DNA from: Azorinus chamasolen
Lineage: Eukaryota > Mollusca > Bivalvia > Cardiida > Solecurtidae
Assembly: GCA_963576725.1 (NCBI GenBank)
Contig: OY755237.1
Coordinates: 54,039,805 to 54,103,804, forward strand
DNA: 64,000 nt
Direction: 5' to 3'
The notes below the pieces were generated by a model. It saw only the letters and a program-made list of their open reading frames with translations. It was not told the DNA's origin and searched no databases. The translations under genes and the position numbers were made by a program. Shown in pieces: positions 9,720 through 20,254 of the stretch (its first letter is position 1; each line of letters begins with the position of its first letter).

Positions 9720-9956
9720 TTAAGCCTTTACTTGATAGATAAGCTATTCCCACCTTGGCAAACAGAGTAGACCATGATCAGGTAGCTCCTATAAGAGCCA
9801 TTTGATCAGGATCTGCTCTGTTTGCTTATGAAATAATATACGTTTTTTACTATGGCCAAACATGTCCTGTGTCCATGTGCTTTTATAGCAATTAATCTAA
9901 TTAATATTCATGATGTCATTATTTGTTACATGAATATTTATCAGGTAGAGGGTTAA
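9720..9956 (-). mobile_element. family A MITE
   Basis: ttaagcctttacttgataga, core with apex gctcctataagagc, AT flank, end gtagagggttaa. It starts 60 bases after the exon ending at 9659. Confidence 0.78.
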
Positions 9957-10094
9957 AGCATAATGAAAGTAATGTAGAAAGCTCATATGCTTGGTTAAGC
10001 TACAACCTGTATGATTTTTTTTAAAAAATCGACATATTTTGCTGTTTGTTTTGGAGAAGTTTTACTGTATTTATGTGATTTATTGTTGTTTCAG

Positions 10095-10158
10095 AACACT
10101 CTACATTTATCACAAGCCAAGCACATACCCGTGTTCCTTCAAGCATTCAGACCTGAAG
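10095..10158 (+). CDS. ADGB: androglobin exon: conserved TLYIYHKP block
   Basis: Acceptor tgttgtttcag ends at 10094; donor gtaagt begins at 10159. The 64 bases encode KTLYIYHKPSTYPCSFKHSD and LK, continuing the WIDFENF...CFK motif of the previous exon. It ends in phase 0. The intron that follows is the longest in the window (17.3 kb) and holds most of the tandem arrays and many MITEs. Confidence 0.88.
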
Positions 10159-10329
10159 GTAAGTTGTAACCTCGATTATGATTGGTAAAATTTGTAGGGT
10201 TATGTGACATCAATTTAACTATTGGCAAACAGCTGAATGCTATTTCTTCTTTACAAAATAGCATTGTTAATGTTAAAATAAATACATTAAAACCCGTTTT
10301 AAGCAACCATTTAGTGATTAAACATAGGT

Positions 10330-10449
10330 ATTGTAATCTTTACCTGATGAATATTCACTTAAGAAATAATGATATCATAAATATTTATTAGTTGATTTTT
10401 TCATACTGGCAAAAACTTACTTTAAAACCAGATTTATATAGTTCCTTAA
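10330..10449 (+). mobile_element. family A MITE, left flank only
   Basis: ctgatgaatattcacttaag...gatttatatagttcc; the core is replaced by the adjoining B element at TTAA. Confidence 0.55.
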
Positions 10450-10681
10450 CCCTTTCCCTCATAGGCTATTTTTAGATCCAACCTCTTTGAATAAATCTAT
10501 CGATAAGGAGCATTAACTACAGAAAAGGAAAATTTTAGAATTTTGTAGTTTGAAACCATTGTGATAAATAGAGCATTTGCTCCTATAGGAGCAAATGCTC
10601 TATTTATCACAATGGTTTCAAGTAGTGACTATTGCAGAGGCGTAGAAAGGCGTATTTATGGAGGAAAGGGATAAGGGTTAA
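10446..10681 (-). mobile_element. family B MITE with perfect 68-bp palindrome
   Basis: TTAA at 10446-10449 and 10678-10681. The core 10552-10619 is a perfect palindrome (gaaaccattgtgataaat to atttatcacaatggtttc) centred on GCTCCTATAGGAGC (10579-10592). Flanks ccaacctctttgaataaatc and gaggcgtagaaaggcgtatt. A good reference copy of family B. Confidence 0.92.
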
Positions 10682-11029
10682 TGCAGGAAAAAATTAATTT
10701 AGAAAAAAGTTTCTGCATTACTTTTGTTCTGCATTAAATTAAGACCTGACTAAAGGAATCAATATTAGACATTTTCATGTATGTGATATCCTGTTGAAGC
10801 ATGTCAGGTAGATTTAGGAAATTTGTCAGGTAGATTTGACTTTTGTCAGGTAGATTTTACCGACACGACAAAATATATGGAGATGAAAAAATTGTCTTCT
10901 GGATTCTTATGTTTTTTATACTTTTTCACATAATCATTCATACCTTACCATAAATACTGTTACGGTATTACCCGCATACCATACCACATCATTATAAACC
11001 TTACACTACACACATAACATTTACACACT

Positions 11030-11168
11030 TAACCATTTCCCTCATATCAACGCCTTTTCATGCATAGGAGCTATCTGATTAGGGTCTGCTCTGTTTGCTT
11101 ATGATAGGAATGATTCCACACTTTCTGGCTTGGCCCAAAGAATCAAATGTCCATGTGCCGTTATATTA
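11030..11168 (-). mobile_element. family A MITE fragment
   Basis: ttaaccatttccctcatatc, then half a core (gggtctgctctgtttgctta) and part of the AT flank. Confidence 0.55.
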
Positions 11169-11267
11169 ATAAATCTACCATTACAAACCATACATTATAC
11201 AGACTACATCTATACACAGCCATGGCATCATCTCCAACCTTTACAATGCCTAGAGATCAATAACTCC

Positions 11268-11350
11268 ATTAACCCTTTCCTTCATATAAACATGTTTCAC
11301 TCATTTGCAAACAGAGTAGACCCAGATCAGACAGCTCCTATAATTAAATG
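11268..11350 (-). mobile_element. family A MITE, left end truncated in core
   Basis: attaaccctttccttcatat, gcaaacagagtagacccaga, and a break after gctcctata at the palindrome centre. Confidence 0.6.
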
Positions 11351-11429
11351 TCATGAAAAAATCAAGATTTATTACTGTTTTATCATATAATGAAAAATAT
11401 ATTCCATTTTAATGATTTTATCTTATTTT

Positions 11430-12600
11430 ATTACAGTTTCAGGGCTTTTTAGGCTTATTTTATAGCCCTTATTCGGCTATATTCCCAATGGCAAAAAGTG
11501 TGTTTTATCCAATTTTTGGAGGAACTTCCCAACCTCAAGTCAAAAAAAAAATCCATGAAAAAACGTTAACAAACCTTGATTTATTCAGTACAATCGGTCT
11601 GGGGACGAATCTTTCGTACTTTTTGGTATTGCCGAGTTGCTGAATAAAACTAAACTGTTTATCGTTCTGAATATTCGGAGTTATTCGTTCTTTACTTGTT
11701 AACGGTCGGAGTGCATACTGCTTTTTGAAGCTATGATAACGTCACCCCCTCGTCTTAATTTTGTCTCATCGCTACAGAGTAATAATAATGCGTGCCGCAT
11801 GTGGTATTTGTGGACAACGTCGACTATGTCAGAGTCTATTCTGGACTGAGTGACAGATGGGCCAGTGGAGAAATGTAATAAAGTCCTGCCCTCACTTTCA
11901 GTCATTCTTCGGACATAAATGCTTCGTTATCGTATAGAAAAGTCCAGATAATCACATTTGTTAACAAAATGTTTTTCACTTTCGTTTTCGACTCGCGCGA
12001 GAGACTGTGATTTTGATATATAAATTAACCAATCAAATCGCGTAAAAACCTTCACACCAGATTCTGTATCTGGGCGACGTCACTACCGGAAATAAATTTG
12101 CAGTCTCCAAGCAACAAGTAGCGACTCTCTTTCGCGACCGTGAAAGGAAAACAAAACATCCCGATGTGAATTCAGATTAAATTATCTATTTAGAGAGGGG
12201 GTTTGGGATTTGTGCGGTGGCATTGCTTAGGATGGAATTCTGTCTGATTTGTATGCGTGAATCCCGTAAAGGCGCATGCCGCCATTTGCATTTTGACACA
12301 ACTGGTTCCCGAAAAAAATATTTGACAACTCAGTACAGCGCAAACGGGAACCAACTTGTGATTACATAATATTCGGGTGTTCTCAGCGGGAGATCCATAC
12401 CGAAACGGGCCAAGCGTGTATCACAGCATGCTAAAGGGGGTTTGTGTGTGTAGAGAACTAACAGATAATCTTCCCCAGGGAGGAAAATATAGGTCACTAA
12501 AAAAATTGCCGTGGCAGAATCGGTAAAAACCGGTAGAACGGTAGACCACCTCAAAAACCGGTAGAATTTACCTACCGTCGGTAGTTATCACATGTATGCA
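11430..12600. other. unclassified insertion-like block, locally CpG-richer
   Basis: From ttcagggctttttaggctta to ctaccgtcggtagttatcac the composition changes: more CG dinucleotides, no A/B/C/D repeats, no long ORF. ccggtagaa/ctaccgtcggtag forms short inverted repeats near 12530-12590. It may be part of an unrecognised transposon; no termini are obvious. Confidence 0.35.
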
Positions 12601-12779
12601 TTTTTAATGGTTGCTGAGACGGGTTTACTGCATTATAGAGAACTATTTCAATAATTTTAAAAGTTACAAAATATCTTCTAAAGTCACCAACTATGTTATG
12701 CATGGTGATAGCTCCTGATGTAGAAAAATGTAGTAACTGTTGTCACAACTAGGAAGTATGTACTTCATTAACTCTGTTG

Positions 12780-12995
12780 TATATTTGAAGTTAAATATAT
12801 CAGAGTCATAGATGATTGGACTTATTTTGAAAACTGAAATCCGTCATTTCTCCACCAAACCCTATGTTGTCATCAGGCTTTCCAATTGTCTTGATGAAAT
12901 GATTCTAAAGAATGGTCACAACATAGGGTTTGGTGGAGAAATAAAGGAGTTATTCTTGAAAAAATGATTAAATTGTCTTATCTATGCTTCTGAAA
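12780..12995. mobile_element. family D palindromic MITE
   Basis: tttctccaccaaaccctatg ... catagggtttggtggagaaa around a central tttccaattgtcttgatgaa. The arms are nearly perfect over about 30 bases. Confidence 0.75.
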
Positions 12996-13128
12996 TATGA
13001 CAAATTAGATGTGGTAGTTAAATGTTGAAGGTAATGATATTGAATTTATAGTATTTTACATGGTGTTAGTGTATAAGATATTTTTATACAAGTTATTCAT
13101 TGCCTTGAGATCTTTGTTATTCCTCATC

Positions 13129-13165
13129 TCTTTTTTTTTTTTTTTTTATTATTTATTTATTTTTC
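13129..13165. repeat. T-rich tract
   Basis: Homopolymer T run followed by tattattta repeats. Confidence 0.7.
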
Positions 13166-13597
13166 ATAATTTGTTACTTTATAATAACTGACACTTATAT
13201 CGAAACACATGTCCTTTAAGAAAGTTCTTTATATTGAATTTTGTTGCAGGTTCACATCAATTTTTTTCATGAATACTTATTTTACAAATATCTTGTTTTC
13301 TATTACTATTAATACAACATACTGTCGATTGTAATTACTGATCAGAATTCAATGAACATTTCTATGTTTTAAACTGGTAAAACTATCTGCAATAATTCTA
13401 CATGCATCTAACATATATTTAGCCACTGGTACTGTTATATGGTACTGTGATGCAACACCTACAAAAACTAGGTCACTGTAATTTTTATATCCATTTTCCT
13501 TCATTTCATTTCTATATATATATTTTTTTTATTCAACTTTGTTTTTTACATTATTATGAATTTATTAAAGAACTAGATACATCAAGCTTAATTTGTA

Positions 13598-13735
13598 CAG
13601 AGCCCCAGATAAGAGGAGTTTCAAGAAATTTTTTAAAATATTTTCTTTATTTTTCTGCCAAATCCTGTCCTTGTGATACTCATTAGAAACCCATCTCAAA
13701 GGCAGTTCTAATAAGTACAGAAAAATAGATAAAGG
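13598..13735. mobile_element. family D MITE variant
   Basis: cagagccccagataagagga, then gccaaatcctgtccttgtga and ctcattagaa/ttctaataag arms; same subtype as 3840. Confidence 0.55.
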
Positions 13736-13915
13736 TGTGTATAAAAATAGTAAAATTGTCCTTTCTCCACCAAACCCTATGTTGTGACTTCTCTTTTGAA
13801 TCGTTTCTTTGAGACAATTCTAAAGAGTGGTCACGACAAGGGTTTTGATGGAGAAGTAACAGAATTATTCTTCAGCATGTTTTTACGCATCGTATCTAGG
13901 CCTCTGAAGTACCAA
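13735..13915. mobile_element. family D palindromic MITE
   Basis: tttctccaccaaaccctatg and gacaagggttttgatggaga flank ttctttgagacaattctaaa; ends in tacgcatcgtatctaggcct. Confidence 0.7.
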
Positions 13916-14231
13916 CAAGGAAGGGGTTTGCTTAGAAAATTGATACATTTTGATATAAGCACTGTTGATCTGCCTCTTATCTACATCTCTGTTGTATATT
14001 TTTAGCTCACCTGAGCCAAATGCTCAGGATTAGCTATTGTGACCGCGATCTGTCTGGCGTCTGGCATCCGTCCACATTTTCAAACGACATCTCTTCTGAA
14101 ACCACTGACCCTTTTTTAACCAAACTTTGCCAAAAGCATCAGTGGCTAGGGGGAACGAAATATTGTTCAAATTATGATCCCTGGACCAAAAATCTTCTTT
14201 TCTGAAACCATAAAGCCAATACCTTTAATTA

Positions 14232-16416
14232 TACCCCCACAAACAGAGTTTGAGGGGGGTATACTGGAATCAGCCTGTCGGTCGGTCCGTCGGTCGGTCC
14301 GTCGGTCGGTCTGTCTGCAAAATCTTGTACGGCGAACTCCTCCTTCACTTTCAACCCGATTCACTTGATACTTGGCATAAATGTTACTCAGGAGTAGTAG
14401 ATGTGCAAGACACAAAATTCAGGTCTCTGTGACCTTGACCTTGACCTTTGGCCTTGAAATTGGTCTTGAAATTGGCAGGCAAAATCTTGTACGGCGAACT
14501 CCTCCTTCACTTTCAACCCGATTCACTTGATACTTGGCATAAATGTTACTCAGGAGTAGTAGATGTGCAAGACACAAATTTCAGGTCTCTGTGACCTTGA
14601 CCTTGACCTTTGGCCTTGAAATTGGTCTTGAAATTGGCAGGCAAAATCTTGTACTTTGAACTCCTCCTTCACTTTCAACCTGATTCACTTGATACTTGGC
14701 ATAAATGTTACTCAGGAGTAGTAGATGTGCAAGACACAAATTTCAGGTCTCTGTGACCTTGACCTTGACCTTTGGCCTTGAAATTGGTCTTGAAATTGGC
14801 AGGCAAAATCTTGTACTTTGAACTCCTCCTTCACTTTCAACCTGATTCATTTGATACTTGGCATAAATGTTACTCAGGAGTAGTAGATGTGCAAGACACA
14901 AATTTTAGGTCTCTGTGACCTTGACCTTGACCTTTGGCCTTGAAATTGGCAGGCAAAATCTTGTACTTTGAACTCCTCCTTCACTTTCAACCTGATTCAT
15001 TTGATACTTGGCATAAATGTTACTCAGGAGTAGTAGATGTGCAAGACACACATTTCAGGTCTCTGTGACCTTGACCTTGACCTTTGGCCTTGAAATTGGT
15101 CTTGAAATTGGCAGGCAAAATCTTGTACTTTGAACTCCTCCTTCACTTTCAACCTGATTCACTTGATAGTTGGCATAAATGTTACTCAGGAGTAGTAGAT
15201 GTGCAAGACACAAATTTCAGGTCTCTGTGACCTTGACCTTGACCTTTGGCCTTGAAATTGGTCTTGAAATTGGCAGGCAAAATCTTGTACTTTGAACTCC
15301 TCCTTCACTTTCAACCTGATTCACTTGATACTTGGCATAAATGTTACTCAGGAGTAGTAGATGTGCAAGACACACATTTCAGGTCTCTGTGACCTTGACC
15401 TTGACCTTTGGCCTTGAAATTGGTCTTGAAATTGGCAGGCAAAATCTTGTACTTTGAACTCCTCCTTCACTTTCAACCTGATTCACTTGATAGTTGGCAT
15501 AAATGTTACTCAGGAGTAGTAGATGTGTAAGATACAAATTTCAGGTCTCTGTGACCTTGACCTTAACGTTTGGCCTTGAAATTGGTCTTGAAATGGCAGG
15601 CAAAATCTTGTACTTAGAACTCCTCCTTCACTTTCAACCTGATTCACTTGATACTTGGCATAAATGTTACTCAGGAGTAGTAGATGTGCAAGACACAAAT
15701 TTCAGGTCTCTGTGACCTTGACCTTTGGCCTTGAAATTGGTCTTGAAATTGGCAGACAAAATCTTGTACTTTGAACTCCTCCTTCACTTTCAACCTGATT
15801 CACTTGATACTTGGCAAAAATGCTACTCAGGAGTAGTAGATGTGCAAGACACAAAGTTCAGGTCTCTGTGACCTTGACCTTGACCTTTGGTCTTGAAATT
15901 GGTCTTGAAATTGGCAGGCAAAATCTTGTACTTTGAACTCGTCCTTCACTTTCAACCTGATTCACTTGATACTTGGCATCAATGTTACTCAGGAGTAGTA
16001 GATGTGCAAGACACAAATTTAAAATCTCTGTGACCTTGACCTTTGGCCTTGAAATTGGTCTTAAAATTGGCAGGCAAAATCTTGTACTTTGAACTCCTCC
16101 TTCACTTTCAACTTGATTTACTTGATACTTGGCATAAATGTTACTCAGAAGTAGTAGATGTGCAAGACACAAATTTCAGGTCTCTGTGACCTTGACCTTG
16201 ACCTTTGGCCTTGAAATTGGCAGGCAAAATCTTGTACTTTGAACTCCTCCTTCAATTTCAACCTGATTCACTTGATACTTGGCATAAATTACAGAATTTT
16301 CTCTATTTGAACTTTGGGTATTTTTGTTGTTTGGTCCTGTTATATGTTCAAAACTTGAATTTGCAATCAAGGCTGCCGTGTGGGGGTATTCATCACCTTT
16401 AGTGATAGTTCTAGTT
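14232..16416. repeat. element containing the 162-bp tandem array
   Basis: The head tacccccacaaacagagttt plus a (GTCGGTCC)n-type run, then about 13 tandem units, then a tail with gtgggggtattcatcacctt. Inserted in the surrounding 'agctcacctgag' repeat. Confidence 0.6.
14318..16290. repeat. 162-bp tandem repeat array, ~13 copies
   Basis: aaaatcttgta recurs at 14319, 14481, 14643, 14805, 14955, 15117, 15279, 15441, 15602, 15758, 15920, 16076 and 16226: spacing 162, with 150/156 variants missing a 6- or 12-base piece. Each unit carries gtgaccttgaccttgacctt, i.e. repeated TCAAGGTCA on the opposite strand. Apparent ORFs on both strands are by-products of the repetition. Confidence 0.95.
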
Positions 16417-16474
16417 AACCATATTATAGTCACAATGAAGAAAATATTCCAAAATAGGGAATTAATATAATACA

Positions 16475-16717
16475 TAAATACTTGAACTGCTCTGATCTAA
16501 TATTTCGACCACTAAGGGCCTTTGTCAAAGATTATCATGTCAAAATACACGTCACATTTTTGTTACATGCATTCAGCCATAAAATCAAAGATCAAACTTC
16601 TCTTTGATTTTATGGCTGAATGCATGTAACAAAAATGTGACGTGTATTTTGACATGATAATCTTTGACAAAGGCCCTTAGTGGTCGAAATATTAGATCAG
16701 AGCAGTTCAAGTATTTA
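16475..16717. mobile_element. perfect inverted repeat, 116-bp arms, 11-bp spacer
   Basis: 16475-16590 and 16602-16717 are exact inverse complements (taaatacttgaactgctc... to ...gagcagttcaagtattta). The spacer is atcaaacttct. No ORF. A foldback/MITE-type insertion, or a newly formed palindrome. Confidence 0.92.
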
Positions 16718-17159
16718 CATATTATAGTCCTCTACCAAGATTGTACAAATTATGACCCTTTGGTAAAAAATGGCCCGCCCTGGGACATATTAATTTTTCA
16801 TAGACTTACTTAAGAAAAACCTTAAAAAGTCTTCGTCTCTGAAACAATAAGACCCATACCTTCCATATTTGGTATGTAGCTTTGCCTTGTGGTAGTCTTC
16901 CAATAATGTTCATCTTATGACCCCAGACCTCCGGGCAAAACTTTGCCCTGCCCTGGGGCTTATCAGTTTTTCATGGGGAAAATATAAAATATTATTTTTC
17001 TCTGAAACCATAAGGCATAGACCTTTAATTAATGGCATGCTGCTTTGCCTTTTGGTTCCATACCAAGGTTGTACAAATGATGACTTCTTGGTACAAAATG
17101 GCCCCACCCCTGGGGTTATCTCAGGTGAGCACTTCAGGGCCTCATGGCCCTCTTGTTTA

Positions 17160-17578
17160 CACCATGGTATCATTTTCAGGTCATGCTTTTATCCTGTACA
17201 CAAATTTTAATACATGCTTATAATGTCTTCTTCTCTGTTGGCTCTTTAAGAAATTGGAGTTAAAATATTTCCCAAACCAGGTTTGTGCCTTCGACATCTT
17301 TCATCTTCAACATATACGCACTATTTTCCTGTTTGCATGCATTTCTCAATCTGTAAATGTCAACATCTCACAGGTTATTTAGGCATAGGAAATTTATCAG
17401 AGCCAACAAATTATGTGAAATAATATCTAGATATTGCACACCAATCAATGTCGTCTGCAAAAATATTTCGTCTGCTACAATGCTCAAAGTTAATTTTATC
17501 CCATTACTCTTCAAAACTGCAATCAGAGTATTCTGATGAGCTGGCCCCTATAAATAAACACTGATGGCCTATTTCACT
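17160..17578. other. intron sequence without recognised features
   Basis: AT-rich single-copy-looking intron; no exon, palindrome or tandem repeat seen. Confidence 0.5.
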
Positions 17579-17806
17579 TTAACCCCTTTACTCCATAGGA
17601 TACTTTTAGACCCAACCGCTTTGAATAAATCTACCGAAAAGGAGCACTAACTAGAGAAAAGGAAATTTAGAATTTTGTAATTTGAAACCATTGTGGTAAA
17701 TAGAGCGTTTGCTTATATAGGAGCAAATGCTCTATTTATCACAATGGTTTCATAAAGTGACTTTTACAGAGGCATAGAAAGGCGTATATATGGAGGAAAT
17801 GGTTGA
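17579..17806 (-). mobile_element. family B MITE
   Basis: TTAA at 17579-17582 and ttga at 17803-17806. Palindrome with one arm slightly mutated (agagcgtttgcttatatagg). Flank cccaaccgctttgaataaat on the left. Confidence 0.85.
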
Positions 17807-18055
17807 ATATTCAGCATTTGGAGGGTTAAATTCATCAAAATGGTGCCAAATATTGACTTATTCAGCGTTACATGCAAGCAGGTGGGAAGGGGGAGATTTA
17901 GGTATCCAAATGTTTAAGATAAAATTTAATAGTCATTATACTTGAGTGCCAGCTTTATTATGTAAATGCTGTAAAAACAGCATGCCTGAACATGGAATGT
18001 TCTTAAGGCAACTTGAAAACAGTGCGGTAAGCTTACAAATAATATATAACATTGT

Positions 18056-18515
18056 TTACCCTTTTCCTGTTGAATATTCATGTGAGAAATAATGACATCA
18101 TGAATATTTATTAACTGAATTTCTATAATAGCATGTGTACATTTCATTTGTTTATATTTGTAGAAAGTGTAGAGTCAGGTCTATGATACAGTAAAACCAC
18201 TCTATAATGGCAGCTAAATTGTGTTCATTAGTTTGGTACATGTTTATAGGGCATGTGAATGCTTAAAGCAAGGTGAAAGTAAAACAGAACGCTCCTATAG
18301 GAGTGTTCTGTTTTACTTTCACCTTGCTTTAAGCAGCCACATGCCTTTAACACAAAATACTTGATGTAATTTAGTGGCTGTTATAGAGAGGTTTTACTGT
18401 TATTTCATAAACAAACAGAGCAGATCCTGATGAGATGGTTCCTACAGAGACTGTCTGATATGGATCTTCTCTGTTTGCAAAGGTATGAAAAAGGGTTTAT
18501 ATGAGGGGAAGTGTT
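18056..18515 (+). mobile_element. family A MITE split by a family C MITE
   Basis: The left part runs from tttacccttttcctgttgaa to gtctatgata (18188); the right part resumes ttatttcataaacaaacaga (18400) and ends near ggggaagtg. Family C (18189-18399) sits between. Confidence 0.78.
18189..18399. mobile_element. family C MITE (TA-type)
   Basis: Ends CAGTAAAACCactctataa and the inverse of ttatagagaggttttactg. The core is a near-perfect palindrome, gcttaaagcaaggtgaaagt ... actttcaccttgctttaagc, apex CTCCTATAGGAG. Confidence 0.88.
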
Positions 18516-18559
18516 ATTATCAGAATGCATGGAATTAACATTACTTAATTATAGACATA

Positions 18560-18763
18560 CAATAAAACCTCTCTATAATGGCCACTAAATTACATCAAGT
18601 ATTTTGTGTAAAAGGCAGGTGGATGCTTAAAGCAAGGTGAAAGTAAAACAGAATGCTCCTATAGGAGCGTTCTGTTTTATTTTCACCTTGCTTTAAACAG
18701 CCACCTGCCCTAAATACCACTTAATTAACATAATTTATTGGCCGTTATAGAGAGGTTTTACTG
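18560..18763. mobile_element. family C MITE (TA target duplication)
   Basis: TA at 18558-18559 and 18764-18765 enclose caataaaacctctctataat ... attatagag-type ends ...ggttttactg. Apex GCTCCTATAGGAGC at 18655-18668. Confidence 0.9.
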
Positions 18764-19146
18764 TAGATAACTAAAGGCAGCCCATCCATAATTTATGCAG
18801 ATAAATTTTGTGTTGATTCTTAAATTCTTTTTCAAAAGATTTTTAACAACTAAAACATTCAAGCTTAAAATAACTTTGTTTTAATGGTTTGTACCTGTTG
18901 ACCTGTGAGATGGTAGATTGCTATAGAAATTAAGTCGCAAGCCATTTAGCCATACATTATCTGTTGTACACAGGCTTTACATGTTCCCGTTCTGTTGCCT
19001 TTCCCAAAAATCATACGATGTCTTCTGTAGATATCTCCACACCACATACACAAATATTCTTCTCTTCTCAATTCTTCCAGGACAAAGTGTTGACGGTAAA
19101 TCTATGAACAGTCAGACTCTTTTGGACTTTTGAACATTGACAAATG

Positions 19147-19357
19147 CAGAGGTCCGGATAAGATGCGTAAATTGATTTTCAAGAATAAATAAATCTTCTT
19201 TATTTCTTCACCAAATCCTATGTTGTGACCACTCTATAGAATTGTCTTTAACTTCGAGACAATTATGAAGAGTGGTCACAAGTTCACAACATAGGGTTTG
19301 GTGGAGGAATGAGGGTGTTTAGTATTTGAGTCTGCACCTTTATCTGTAGCTCTGCAT
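19147..19357. mobile_element. family D palindromic MITE
   Basis: gaggtccggataagatgcgt at one end, tatctgtagctctg at the other; arms ttcaccaaatcctatgttgt / acaacatagggtttggtgga. Confidence 0.78.
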
Positions 19358-19376
19358 ATGGATAGTTAAGACATCA

Positions 19377-19700
19377 TTAACCTCTTACTCTATGAACATT
19401 CATGTAAGAAATAATAGTAATCAGATTGATTGTTACAGTAGCACATGGACACAGGCATGTTATTTTATAAAAATATAAAGTTAATAAATGTATAGCCATG
19501 GCAAACTTCAGAGAATCAGATCAAACAGAGCAGACTCTGATTGGACAGCTCCTAGAGGAACTGTCTGATCTGGATCTTTTCTGTTTGCAAAAGTTGAAAA
19601 ATGCGGGATTATAAAGTATCATATTTCCTAAAGCAGCCATTTGACCTGGGTTTACTCTGTTTGCATGAAAAGGTGTCTCTATCAGATAACAGGTAAAGGT
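19377..19700 (+). mobile_element. family A MITE with duplicated half core
   Basis: ttaacctcttactctatgaa, long AT flank, complete core (gctcctagaggaact), then a second tttgacctgggtttactctg half core before aggtaaagg. It looks like a rearranged copy. Confidence 0.65.
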
Positions 19701-19731
19701 ACCATAAACCAAGACAATATACAGTAAAACC

Positions 19732-19900
19732 TCTCTATAACGACCACTAAATTGTGTTAATTAGTTGGTATTTAGGGCAGGTGGCTGCTTAAAGCAAGGT
19801 GAAAGTAAAACAGAACGCTCCTATAGGAGCTTTAAGCAGCCACCTGCCTTTAACACAAAATATTTGATGTAATTTAGTGGCCATTATAGAGAGGTTTTAA
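19732..19900. mobile_element. family C MITE, one arm shortened
   Basis: TA-CAGTAAAACCTCTCTATAA start, apex gctcctataggagc, then the right palindrome arm is partly deleted; right end gagaggttttaata degraded. Confidence 0.8.
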
Positions 19901-20254
19901 TATACATGTACTGGTTACATTGCTTTGAAATAATGTTCAAATGTCCAAAGGTCTGCACTGTTTAGATTCAGTTTAGATAAGTTTGACCCACCTTGGACTT
20001 AGTAATGAATCTTAGGTTTACTAAATGTTACTGCTAGTTCCCGTTTTAAAACCCCACAAATGAAGTTTGCAGGGTACCATAGGAGTCACATGATCGTTTT
20101 CTAGTCACTTAATTGGTCCAGCTGTAGCCAGTGGAGATAGTTGTTCATGTAGATTTATTTCACTGCTTTACTGAGAGTCTTCATGTTTTAAACTTTTTAC
20201 GTGATTGGATCAAATTTGTGAACACCCATGCAAATGGTTTGGATCCAGATGTGA

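Larger units (their letters stand above)
14003..17157. repeat. 'agctcacctgag' repeat interrupted by two nested insertions
   Basis: The head tagctcacctgagccaaatg (14003) and tail tcaggtgagcacttcagggc...ggccctcttgttt (17157) are the usual ends of a common bivalve-type repeat. Body sequence resumes near 16724 (ctctaccaagattgtacaaa). Between lie the 162-bp array element and a 243-bp hairpin. Confidence 0.65.

Noticed and set aside
12330..12554. 74-codon minus-strand ORF in the CpG-richer block
   Set aside because: No recognisable domain, no splice or promoter context; length is compatible with chance.
14318..16290. CRISPR-like regular repeats
   Set aside because: There are no unique spacers; whole units repeat in tandem, and the genome is eukaryotic.
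15503..16475. Several 62-104-codon ORFs on both strands
   Set aside because: Products of the 162-bp array, whose unit length is a multiple of three.
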